Source of the DNA: Glaciihabitans sp.
Lineage (GTDB): Bacteria > Actinomycetota > Actinomycetes > Actinomycetales > Microbacteriaceae
NCBI GenBank assembly: GCA_025465535.1
Contig: JAODMY010000070.1
Coordinates: 1-64,000 of the forward strand
Reading direction: 5' to 3'
DNA: 64,000 bases
This document shows positions 55,928 to 64,000 of the stretch, piece by piece (the stretch's first letter is position 1; every line of letters starts with the position of its first letter). Under the pieces are notes generated by a model. It was not told the origin of the DNA and did not search any database. It was given only the letters and a program-made list of their open reading frames with translations. The position numbers and the translations under genes are program-made.

Positions 55928-56545
55928 ATGACTATCACCGCTTCCACGCCGATCCGGCGCAGAATCAATTTCCGCTGGCGCGTCGTCGACATCGTCATCG
56001 CTGCGGTCCTTGCCGTGGCATCCGGCGTCGCATTCTGGGGCTGGGACGCCGCGTGGACCCCGCTCAGCAGACCGCTCGACGCCCTGCTGCCCGGCCTCGA
56101 CTCGCTGTTGGGCGGAGTTTGGCTGTTTCCGGCGGTTCTGGTCGCCCTCGTTGTGCGCAAACCCGGCGCCGCCCTCTTCGCGGAGCTCGTCGCCGCGACG
56201 GTCGAGGCCCTGCTTGGCACCTACTGGGGTGCGTCGACGCTGCTTTCCGGGTTGATTCAGGGGCTCGGGGCGGAGATCGTCTTCGCGCTGTTCCTGTACC
56301 TGAGTTGGCGGCTGGGAACGGCCATCCTCGCCGGCGCGGGCGCGGGGCTCGCGCTCGCCATCCTTGACCTGATTGTCTCGTATCCGGGATCCAAGCCGGA
56401 GTTCCTCGTGATCTACCTGGTCGGCTCGATCATCTCCGGAGCGGTGATCGCGGGATTCCTGTCCTGGCTGATGGTCCGAGCGCTGGCGAAGACCGGCGTA
56501 CTCAATCGGTTCGCCGCCGGGCGTAGTTTCACCACGCTGGTCTGA
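55928..56545 (+). CDS. ykoE: ECF transporter S component, YkoE family
   Basis: RVVDIVIAAVLAVASGVAFWGWD, AALFAELVAATVEALLGTYWG; downstream of TPP riboswitch. Confidence 0.9.
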   Translation: MTITASTPIRRRINFRWRVVDIVIAAVLAVASGVAFWGWDAAWTPLSRPLDALLPGLDSLLGGVWLFPAVLVALVVRKPGAALFAELVAATVEALLGTYWGASTLLSGLIQGLGAEIVFALFLYLSWRLGTAILAGAGAGLALAILDLIVSYPGSKPEFLVIYLVGSIISGAVIAGFLSWLMVRALAKTGVLNRFAAGRSFTTLV

Positions 56546-56547
56546 TC

Positions 56548-58014
56548 GTGCCCATATCGCCGACCGTTCGTCCGGCCAGGGTTGACGCCGTCGGCTTCGG
56601 CTGGCGCCATGCCGGACGCCGCGCGTGGGCGGTGCACGACCTCGACCTGGTGATCGAGCCGGGGGAGCGCGTGCTACTGCTCGGCGCATCCGGGGCGGGC
56701 AAGTCGACGCTGGTCTCGGCGCTCGCCGGTGTGCTCGGCGGGGATGACGAGGGTGAGCGGGCCGGCTCGCTGCTGATCGATGGAGTCGGGCCGGCTGGGT
56801 CGCGCGGTCGAGCCGGGCTCGTGCTGCAGGATCCGGATTCGCAGGTAATCCTGGCCCGCATCGGGGACGACGTCGCCTTCGGATGCGAAAACCTCGGCGT
56901 CCCGCGGGACGAGATCTGGCGGAGGGTCGCCGAAGCGCTCGATGCGGTGGGTCTCGACTTTCCACTGGACCACTCGACGTCGGCCCTCTCCGGCGGACAG
57001 AAGCAGCGGCTCGCGCTCGCCGGCGTTCTCGCAATGCGGCCGGGCCTGCTGCTGCTTGACGAGCCCACGGCAAATCTCGACGCCGATGGCGTTTCCGAGG
57101 TGCGGGACTCCGTCGCGCGGTCGCTCGATCGCACCGGCTCGACATTCATCGTGATCGAACACCGGGTCGAGGTCTGGAGGTCGCTCGTGAACCGGGTCGT
57201 CATCCTGTCGCCGGATGGGGGAGTGCTGGCAGACGGCGCACCGGACGACGTGCTGTCGGCGAACGGCGCGGCTCTCGCGGCATCCGGGGTCTGGGTGCCG
57301 GAGTTTCCGCCGACGGTGCCCGCTCGCAGGACTCGGGCCTCCGCGGATGCCCTGATCAGCGCCGTCGAGCTGTCGGTGGGGCGCAGCAGCACGGTCAAAT
57401 CGGGCATCGATCTCGATCTCACCGCGGGTGGTTTTCTCGCGATCACGGGCTCGAACGGCGCTGGCAAGTCGACTCTCGCCCTGACTCTCGGTGGGCTCCT
57501 CCGCCCGGTTGCGGGGCGGGTCGAGGCGAGCGAGGAAATCGCGACCGGCATCTCGCGGCGTCCGATCGAGTGGAAATCCAAGCAGTTGCTTTCGCGCATC
57601 GGGAGTGTGTTCCAGGATCCGGAACACCAGTTTCTGAGTTCGACGGTTCGCGACGAGCTGGCTGTCGGTCCCAGGGCGCTCGGTCTTCCGCCGGCCGAGA
57701 TCGATCAACGCGTCGAGGAGGTGCTCGAGCGCCTGAGGCTTGACCGGCTCGCCCTTGCGAACCCGTTCACATTGTCGGGTGGTGAAAAGCGCCGCTTGTC
57801 TGTCGGCACGGCACTCGCCACGAGGCCGCGCGTTCTCGTGCTCGACGAACCGACGTTCGGCCAGGATTCGCGCACCTGGCGGGAGCTGGTTGCGCTCATC
57901 TCCGATCTCCTCGATGAGGGATCATCCGTCGCCGCGGTCAGCCACGATGCCCAGTTCGTCGCGGCTCTTGCCACCGCCGAGTTCGCATTCGCCCCGACCG
58001 AGGTTCTGCGATGA
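56548..58014 (+). CDS. ykoD: Duplicated ABC ATPase of ECF transporter, YkoD-like
   Basis: Two Walker A (GASGAGKSTLV, GSNGAGKSTLA) and two signature motifs (LSGGQKQRLA, LSGGEKRRLS). Confidence 0.93.
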   Translation: MPISPTVRPARVDAVGFGWRHAGRRAWAVHDLDLVIEPGERVLLLGASGAGKSTLVSALAGVLGGDDEGERAGSLLIDGVGPAGSRGRAGLVLQDPDSQVILARIGDDVAFGCENLGVPRDEIWRRVAEALDAVGLDFPLDHSTSALSGGQKQRLALAGVLAMRPGLLLLDEPTANLDADGVSEVRDSVARSLDRTGSTFIVIEHRVEVWRSLVNRVVILSPDGGVLADGAPDDVLSANGAALAASGVWVPEFPPTVPARRTRASADALISAVELSVGRSSTVKSGIDLDLTAGGFLAITGSNGAGKSTLALTLGGLLRPVAGRVEASEEIATGISRRPIEWKSKQLLSRIGSVFQDPEHQFLSSTVRDELAVGPRALGLPPAEIDQRVEEVLERLRLDRLALANPFTLSGGEKRRLSVGTALATRPRVLVLDEPTFGQDSRTWRELVALISDLLDEGSSVAAVSHDAQFVAALATAEFAFAPTEVLR

Positions 58015-58769
58015 CGTCCGCAATCCTGCGCGTGAACCCGGTCGCGAAGCTCGCGGTCTCGTTTCTCCTCGGCATCACGCTCGTGCTCACGCTCGACTGG
58101 GTGTCGGCGACGGTCGCCATCGTGCTCGAGTCGATCCTGTTCTTCTGGGCCGGCGTATCGTGGCGCACCTTCTGGCTGCGAACTCTGCCGGTCTGGACCG
58201 CCGCGCCGCTGGTCGCTCTCACGATCGCGCTCTACGGCAGGGTCAGCGGGCACAGCTACTTCGAGTGGTACCTGGTGCAGGTGACGAGCGGATCGATCAC
58301 GCTCGCGATTGCGACGGCGCTGCGGGTACTCGCGATCGGCCTGCCCGCCGTCGTCCTGTTCATCACGATCGACCCGACGGATCTCGCGGACGGTCTCGCC
58401 CAGCTGGTTCGGTTGCCCGCGCGGTTCGTGCTCGGTTCGCTCGCCGCACTGCGTCTCGTCGGACTGTTCATCGATGACTGGCGATCGCTCGAGCTCGCGC
58501 GGCGCGCGCGCGGAGTTGCCGATCGCGGCAGGCTCCGTCGGTTTGCCGGGCAGGTGTTCGCGCTGCTCGTGCTCTCGATCCGTCGCGGCAGCAAGCTCGC
58601 CACCGCGATGGAGGCGCGCGGGTTCGGGGCGAGTGGCCAGCGCACCTGGGCGCGTGAGGCGTCATTCGGTTCGCGCGAGTGGGTCCTGGTCGCGCTGGGA
58701 GTTGCCATCGCCGCGGCGGCCATATCGGCTTCCGTTCTCACCGGGCACTGGAACTTCATTGGCTCCTGA
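58011..58769 (+). CDS. ykoC: ECF transporter T component, YkoC-like
   Basis: ELARRARGVAD, AMEARGFGASGQRTW T-component motifs. Confidence 0.92.
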   Translation: MTSAILRVNPVAKLAVSFLLGITLVLTLDWVSATVAIVLESILFFWAGVSWRTFWLRTLPVWTAAPLVALTIALYGRVSGHSYFEWYLVQVTSGSITLAIATALRVLAIGLPAVVLFITIDPTDLADGLAQLVRLPARFVLGSLAALRLVGLFIDDWRSLELARRARGVADRGRLRRFAGQVFALLVLSIRRGSKLATAMEARGFGASGQRTWAREASFGSREWVLVALGVAIAAAAISASVLTGHWNFIGS

Positions 58770-58773
58770 CGAC

Positions 58774-59277
58774 ATGGGCGAGCTTGTGGACGCGATCAAC
58801 GCGGCGGTGGCGGCTGGCGAGCGCCAGGTCATCCTCATCGACGGCGGCTCTGGGTCTGGCAAGACGGAACTCGCCGCGGTACTGGCGCCCGCCATCGGGG
58901 CGGAACTCGTGCGCCTCGATGACATCTACCCGGGGTGGGACGGACTCGAGGCGGCGAGCCAGATGGTTCCGGGCATCATCGATGCGAATCGCTGGCGCCG
59001 CTGGGACTGGGTGGCCGGTGAGCCAGCCGAGTGGCATGACCTCGACCCGCATCGTCCGCTGGTGATTGAGGGCTGCGGATCACTGAGCCGGGCCAATCGT
59101 GCGCTCGCGACGTTCGGCATCTGGGTCGAACTCGACGAACCGACTCGCAAGGCCCGCGCGCTGGCTCGGGACGGTGACGCCTACGCCCCGCACTGGGATC
59201 GCTGGGCCGCGCAGGAGCGGGCATTCTTCGAGCGCGAGCGGCCCGACCGGCTGGCCGACGACATCCGTGCCGATTAA
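58774..59277 (+). CDS. P-loop nucleotide-binding (uridine kinase-like) protein
   Basis: VILIDGGSGSGKTELAAVLAP, LVRLDDIYPGWDGLEAA. Confidence 0.88.
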   Translation: MGELVDAINAAVAAGERQVILIDGGSGSGKTELAAVLAPAIGAELVRLDDIYPGWDGLEAASQMVPGIIDANRWRRWDWVAGEPAEWHDLDPHRPLVIEGCGSLSRANRALATFGIWVELDEPTRKARALARDGDAYAPHWDRWAAQERAFFERERPDRLADDIRAD

Positions 59278-59297
59278 TACGCGCCGCTGAAGTCGAG

Positions 59298-59651
59298 CTA
59301 GCCCCAGCCGAGATTCTCCAGCTCCTCGTCATCGAGCCCGTAATAGTGGCCGATCTCGTGCACGAGCGTCACGTGGATGTTGGTCTTCAGGTCTTCGAGG
59401 TCCCGAGAGATGCGCAGCAGCGGCTCGCGGTAGACCACGATCCGGTCCGGAAGCTCGCCGTGGCCGTATTGCCCACGGCGAGTCAGGTCGACGCCGGTGT
59501 AGAGGCCGAGCAGGCGCAGCGATCCATCGTCCGGGCGATCCTGTGTGACGAATCCGACGTTCTCGATCCCGTCGATCATGTCGTCGGGCAGCAGGTCGAG
59601 CTCGGCGACGACAAGGCGCTCGAACTCTGCTGCATCGACCGTGTCGATCAC
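59298..59651 (-). CDS. Metallopeptidase family protein (zincin)
   Basis: VTLVHEIGHYYGLDDEEL HExxH motif; GTG start overlapping preceding stop. Confidence 0.92.
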   Translation of the reverse strand: MIDTVDAAEFERLVVAELDLLPDDMIDGIENVGFVTQDRPDDGSLRLLGLYTGVDLTRRGQYGHGELPDRIVVYREPLLRISRDLEDLKTNIHVTLVHEIGHYYGLDDEELENLGWG

Positions 59652-60124
59652 CGGTCGACCGCCTGCACGAGCGTCTCCTGCAGGTAGCCGAGCCAGTTGT
59701 AGATCGCGAAATCCAGGTGCCCGCCCGCGGTCGGGCCGCCGGTCTCGTCGATGCCAAGTCGCGTGGCGTAAGCCAGCCGGATGTCGGTGAGCGAGCGCAA
59801 CCAGGCGAAGGCCTGCCCGGTATCCAGCTCGACCGTGACCTTCTTTGCACCGGGTGTCGGCTCGAGGGACTCGGCGAGGGCGAGAGCGCCACGAACCTTT
59901 TCGTCGCCGAGCTCTTCCTCGGTGAAACGACGGAACTCTGCGGCATCCTCTGCGCTGTCGCGATAGGCGTCGGGCAGGAGTCGCGCCAGAGCTGGATCCG
60001 GGGCGGATTCGTCGCGATCGGAAATCAGGGTCGCAAGCTGCCTGGCCAGCCCGGCGAGGAGCTCGGCATTGCCGAGGCTGAACCGGGCGGATGCTCCGCC
60101 CGTCGTCGCGCGGAAACGGCTCAT
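59648..60124 (-). CDS. DUF2017 family protein
   Basis: LLPDAYRDSAEDAAEFRRFTEEELGDEK; ATGA overlap with clpS. Confidence 0.88.
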   Translation of the reverse strand: MSRFRATTGGASARFSLGNAELLAGLARQLATLISDRDESAPDPALARLLPDAYRDSAEDAAEFRRFTEEELGDEKVRGALALAESLEPTPGAKKVTVELDTGQAFAWLRSLTDIRLAYATRLGIDETGGPTAGGHLDFAIYNWLGYLQETLVQAVDR

Positions 60125-60441
60125 GCCTCGTCCTGCTTCTGCAGGGTCGCCCACAGTCCGTAGCCGTGCATGGCAACCACGTGGCGTTCCATCTCCTCGC
60201 GCGTGCCGGTCGCAACGACAGCGCGGCCCTCCTGGTGCACCATCATCATTCGCCGCCGCGCTTCCGGTTTGTCGAACCCGAAGTAGGTGCGGAACACCCA
60301 CTCGACGTAGGACATCAGATTGACCGGATCGTTCCAGACAATGGTGATCCACGGCGTCTGCAGGAGGGTCTGCGCCCACTGCTCCGTGCGCTCGTCTGTG
60401 TCAGGGGTTTCAACACCCGTGAGCTCGATCGTGTCTGCCAC
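60121..60441 (-). CDS. clpS: ATP-dependent Clp protease adaptor ClpS
   Basis: PWITIVWNDPVNLMSYVEWVFRTYFGF..MMMVHQEGRAVVATGTREEMERHVVAMHGYGLWATLQ. Confidence 0.95.
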   Translation of the reverse strand: MADTIELTGVETPDTDERTEQWAQTLLQTPWITIVWNDPVNLMSYVEWVFRTYFGFDKPEARRRMMMVHQEGRAVVATGTREEMERHVVAMHGYGLWATLQKQDEA

Positions 60442-60488
60442 AGTGCCAGCTTTTCACAGGCTGGGGACTCGCGCCGCGGAGAAACGAA

Positions 60489-60516
60489 AAACGGTCCGGC
60501 CGAAGCCGAACCGTTT
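60489..60516 (-). terminator. Terminator hairpin downstream of tRNA-His
   Basis: aaacggtccggc cgaa gccgaaccgttt followed on minus strand by tcgtttctc. Confidence 0.65.
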
Positions 60517-60538
60517 CGTGTGGATTTTCTTACCTTGG

Positions 60539-60612
60539 GGTGGACGACGGGGCTCGAACCCGCGACCCCCGGCACCACAAGCCAGTGCTCTACCAACTGA
60601 GCTACGCCCACC
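60539..60612 (-). tRNA. tRNA-His(GTG)
   Basis: Cloverleaf GTGGGCG..CTGGC-TTGTGGT-GCCGG..CGTCCAC; G-1 opposite C73; CCA encoded at 60536-60538. Confidence 0.95.
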
Positions 60613-60661
60613 ATGCCGTTGTTCGTGCAGATAAACCGCACTTCGCAACCCAAGGATTCTA

Positions 60662-61282
60662 TTACAGGCGCGGGGCCCATTTCTCCACGACGGCCGCCGC
60701 GACGCCCTGCGCCTCGTCAGATGTCGGCCCAGGCTCGCTCACAAACGCGATGCCGCGGTAGTACTCGAGTTCGCGAATCGACTCGAGGATGTCCGCCAGC
60801 GCCCGGTGTCCGCCGTTCTTTGCAGGCGACGAGAAGTAGATCCGCGGGAACCAGTGCCTGGCAAGTTCCTTGATTGAGGAGACGTCGATGCTTCGGTAGT
60901 GCAGGTGACCGTCCACGCGTGGCATGAATTTCGCCAGGAACATCCGATCGGTGCCGATCGTGTTGCCGGCGAGGGGAGCGCTCTGGCCCGCGGGCACGAA
61001 CTTCAGGATGTATTCGAGAACCTCGTACTCGGCCTCGGCAAGGCTCTTGCCGTGCGGAATCTCGTCGATGAGTCCGCTCGTGGTGTGCATGTCGCGCACG
61101 AAATCGCCCATGTGGTCCCACGCGGTCTGGTCGGGCTTGATGACGATGGTGAAACCGGGATCCACCGGCACAAGGTCATAGTCGGTGATGACAACTGCCA
61201 CCTCGACCAGTTCGTCGACCGCGAGGTCGAGACCGGTCATTTCACAATCGATCCAGACCAATCGGTCATCCGCTGAAGCCAC
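60662..61282 (-). CDS. orn: Oligoribonuclease
   Basis: LVWIDCEMTGLDLAVDELVEVAVVITD; HRALADILESIRELEYYR. Confidence 0.95.
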   Translation of the reverse strand: MASADDRLVWIDCEMTGLDLAVDELVEVAVVITDYDLVPVDPGFTIVIKPDQTAWDHMGDFVRDMHTTSGLIDEIPHGKSLAEAEYEVLEYILKFVPAGQSAPLAGNTIGTDRMFLAKFMPRVDGHLHYRSIDVSSIKELARHWFPRIYFSSPAKNGGHRALADILESIRELEYYRGIAFVSEPGPTSDEAQGVAAAVVEKWAPRL

Positions 61283-61337
61283 CCCGCTATCCTACCGACG
61301 GCTGCTGACCGCCAAATCGATTCGTAAACTCGATGGC

Positions 61338-61559
61338 ATGACTGCAGCGATCGTCCTTCTCGTCAGTGGCGTTTTCAACTTCATCGTGTGGCCGCCGTTC
61401 TATCGCCGCACCGCCGCCGATCCGCGCGCACACGACGAGCGCGGCAAGGCGACGCGATTCCTGCGCGTGCACGCGATCCTGATCGGTTCGGCGCTCCTGA
61501 TCGCCATCGTGTCCCTCGTGGTGGGAATCCTCACGATTACCCGCGTTCTGGCAAACTAG
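61338..61559 (+). CDS. SCO4848-like small membrane protein
   Basis: SGVFNFIVWPPFYRRTAADPRAHDERGKATRFLRVHA. Confidence 0.8.
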   Translation: MTAAIVLLVSGVFNFIVWPPFYRRTAADPRAHDERGKATRFLRVHAILIGSALLIAIVSLVVGILTITRVLAN

Positions 61560-61563
61560 AACC

Positions 61564-61839
61564 ATGACGAACGAACAGCCAACGCTCAAGCACGGCGACG
61601 AGTACATCGTTATTTTCTCGGGTGGTCCAAGTGACGGGCAAACCGACCGCCGGATCGCGACAGCGTCCGGCTGGGATGACGAGATCATCGTCAACGGGCT
61701 CGAGTCCTCGGCCGCCGCGGAGTTCGCCTACGCGGCGACCACCGCGAAGCAGGTCGGTGACCGCGTGCACGTCACCTATGTCTGGGATCCGAAGGATGCC
61801 GACGACCTCGAAGCCGCCGAAGAGCGCTACGACACCTAG
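61564..61839 (+). CDS. Hypothetical protein
   Basis: 91 aa ORF with coding-like composition, 2 bp after preceding gene. Confidence 0.75.
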   Translation: MTNEQPTLKHGDEYIVIFSGGPSDGQTDRRIATASGWDDEIIVNGLESSAAAEFAYAATTAKQVGDRVHVTYVWDPKDADDLEAAEERYDT

Positions 61840-62136
61840 ATGAGTGAGTCCTAATCGAGGCGTGGCCGCGTGGAGGCTGTAAATCGAAGGCGGAGGGTGT
61901 TAATCCTGCGGGTGAAGAAAGATTTGAACGCCCTCCTGACCACTTTTACGTCCATCTCGACGATCGGATCCTGCCTGCCCTTGGCCTCTCGCGGTATGGT
62001 CACTTTGGCTGCAAACAAGCCGAGCTCGGGGATCAGGTTCAGGGTCGCTCGCTCAAGTCGGTGAGGTCTTCGTGATGTGGTTCTTGTGCAGCTTGTGGGA
62101 ATACTCACCAAGATTCCTCTTCCCATAGATGCTCGC

Positions 62137-63456
62137 TTACTCCGAAGTGTCGTACGCGAACTTCGCATTGTCTCGCGCCGGCCGAACAGCTGCGACAACC
62201 GCCCAGCAGAACGGGCCGATGGCGTACAGACCCGGCAGGACGTGCCGCCAATTCTCGATGCCGTCGTCGGCCCAGGCGATGAACACGAACGCACCAAACC
62301 ACAGCAGCGACAGCAGCACCGTGAAAGCCGAGGACCGCCGTTTGGTCCGCCACGCAACAACAATGGCGACGACGATCGAGGCGGCTCCGGCCAGATAGGT
62401 AAGCACGTTGAGCGCCCTACCCAGGAGGGTCACCATCGTCGGGAAGGCAGTTACAAGCACGTGCCCGCGCGGATCGTACGCGGCGTACTGAAGGACTGAC
62501 GCCCCCACCCAATAGGTGGGGTTCAGGAATGCGGCCATCGTGGAAATTGGGTTTGCGAGCAGCTCCGACTCCCATGACAGGCCACCACTCTGAAGCCACT
62601 TCTGATACCCCGGACAGGTGGAGTGCCGGGCAAGGTCGAGTCGCACCGTCGACGTTTGGGGGGTGGTTAGCGCCGTTTCGAGCGCGGGGCACGACGGCAT
62701 CCCGTGTGTTTTCGCTGCCGCCAGATAGCCCGGGTCGGATCCTCGCAAACCGAGACGCTCCGCAGCACGTGTTTGCACCATGGATCCGCCCCCAGCGATA
62801 TATTCGAACTCGACCACTTGCCAGACTGCAAACAAAGAAATTACGGCGACGACCGCTCCGCCCGTGAGGAGCACGCGTCTCGGGATCCCGCGCCGCCACA
62901 CTGGTGGCAGAAGGAGTGCGAGAGCTAGAAGTGGGAGCACGAGTACAGCGGAGTATGGGCGTGACAGAATCGCCGCCGCGCTGCCCGTTATGGCGAGCGT
63001 AAGTGCGGGCACACGCTTTGCGGAGCCGACGACGAACACGGCACAGCCGACAGCAGCGAGGACGCACCCTGCGATGTTGACCGCTTCGGTCAGATACCAA
63101 GCGTCCCAGATCGAGGCCCAAGGATTCAATGATGCTGCCAACATCAGTCCGAATATGAGCCACTTGTGCCGTTTAGCGACCGCAAACAGCAATATCGCCG
63201 CCGCCGACCACAGCGCACCCGAAACGATCACCTGCGCGACCACGCCCCACACGCCGGGCAATAGGAACAACGTCTGATCGAACACACCGGGTCCTTGACC
63301 CATCCACACCTCGAACACCGCTGCGGGATTCGACGGTGAACGGTACCGGATTGAATCGCCTGCGACTACCGGTGCTATTGGCAACACTGCGGTAATCCGG
63401 ATGAGGACCACAACTGCCGCGATGATCCACGGCATGAGAGACGACTTTGAGCGCAC
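62137..63456 (-). CDS. Polytopic membrane protein (possibly GT39-like)
   Basis: 439 aa, around 10 hydrophobic segments, next to a glycosyltransferase. Confidence 0.75.
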   Translation of the reverse strand: MRSKSSLMPWIIAAVVVLIRITAVLPIAPVVAGDSIRYRSPSNPAAVFEVWMGQGPGVFDQTLFLLPGVWGVVAQVIVSGALWSAAAILLFAVAKRHKWLIFGLMLAASLNPWASIWDAWYLTEAVNIAGCVLAAVGCAVFVVGSAKRVPALTLAITGSAAAILSRPYSAVLVLPLLALALLLPPVWRRGIPRRVLLTGGAVVAVISLFAVWQVVEFEYIAGGGSMVQTRAAERLGLRGSDPGYLAAAKTHGMPSCPALETALTTPQTSTVRLDLARHSTCPGYQKWLQSGGLSWESELLANPISTMAAFLNPTYWVGASVLQYAAYDPRGHVLVTAFPTMVTLLGRALNVLTYLAGAASIVVAIVVAWRTKRRSSAFTVLLSLLWFGAFVFIAWADDGIENWRHVLPGLYAIGPFCWAVVAAVRPARDNAKFAYDTSE

Positions 63457-63467
63457 GCCTGACCCTA

Positions 63468-63526
63468 CTGTCTATAGGATGAGTTTTGCTAACATTCTGT
63501 CTGTAGAATGAGTTTTGCTAAACATT
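63468..63526. repeat. Tandem direct repeat, 29/30 bp, between divergent genes
   Basis: ctgtctataggatgagttttgctaacatt / ctgtctgtagaatgagttttgctaaacatt. Confidence 0.95.
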
Positions 63527-63609
63527 GAGCTTGGCGAGTCAATGGATGGTGGCCGATATATTCATCCCTGGTCAAGCTTCGATGACCTCTATTGCGACGA
63601 GGACAAGAG

Positions 63610-64000
63610 ATGACGGCGGTGGTGACAGTCATCATCCCCACCTTCAATGAAGCCCCTAACATCGCCGAACTGGTTGGCAGAGTCGTCGCCGCGTGTATCG
63701 CGACCGTTTCCGCGGAGATCCTGTTTGTCGACGATTCGCTGGACGACACGCCTGACACCATCCGTAGTGTCGCAAAGAGCGCACCCATGCCCATCCGGTT
63801 GATCCACCGCGATAGCCCGACCGGTGGCCTGGCAGGCGCGGTCCTCGCGGGCATCGAGGCGAGCGAGAGCAAGTGGTGCCTGGTGATGGACGGCGATCTC
63901 CAGCACCCGCCCGAGATGATCCCGGTGCTGATCGCCGTCGGCGAGGAGTCCGGCTGCGACGTTGTAGTCGCATCACGCCGGGTCGTCGGTGGATCGAGTG
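63610..64000 (+). CDS. Family 2 glycosyltransferase (polyprenol/dolichol-phosphate mannosyltransferase-like), truncated by window end
   Basis: VTVIIPTFNEAPNIAELVGRVVA..EILFVDDSLDDTPDTI..VMDGDLQHPPEMIP; read directly from + strand. Confidence 0.9.
   Translation, partial: MTAVVTVIIPTFNEAPNIAELVGRVVAACIATVSAEILFVDDSLDDTPDTIRSVAKSAPMPIRLIHRDSPTGGLAGAVLAGIEASESKWCLVMDGDLQHPPEMIPVLIAVGEESGCDVVVASRRVVGGSS

Noticed and set aside
55791-58769. TPP riboswitch plus ykoEDC as a novel system
   Set aside because: Established hydroxymethylpyrimidine/thiamine ECF transporter arrangement; only its upstream palindrome is unusual.
61851-62363. 170-aa minus ORF as a full gene
   Set aside because: Its first two-thirds is an alternative frame of the 62137-63456 membrane protein; only the tail might be a remnant.

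Overview
This is a 64 kb GC-rich chromosomal window from an actinobacterium, probably Microbacteriaceae (inferred from gene content, GC3 bias and DUF7882/DUF3097/SCO4848-type proteins). It is mostly a mosaic of ordinary housekeeping and stress genes. Contents include: five MFS transporters; three ECF sigma factors with C-terminal extensions, two of them beside YCII/DGPF genes (ECF42-like); hsp20; a CorA and VIT1/ferritin-like metal-transport region; a treX-treY-treZ operon; a TPP riboswitch with a ykoEDC thiamine-precursor ECF transporter; a clpS-DUF2017-metallopeptidase trio; tRNA-His; orn; and the start of a glycosyltransferase locus. No CRISPR array, prophage, transposase or classical defense island was found. 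The most unusual signals lie outside or at the edges of genes: (i) a chain of ATGA stop/start overlaps made by 14-bp tandem repeats at the treY-treZ junction; (ii) a roughly 70-bp palindrome present twice, 18 kb apart, one copy abutting the TPP riboswitch and the tail of a truncated gene; (iii) several intergenic tandem arrays with periods of 18, 20-21, 22 and 30 bp, two of which carry Shine-Dalgarno+ATG modules; (iv) a CIRCE element plus a HAIR-like element upstream of hsp20; (v) apparent over-representation of GGATGC/GCATCC. All calls come from reading the sequence and the ORF track. No database searches were run.
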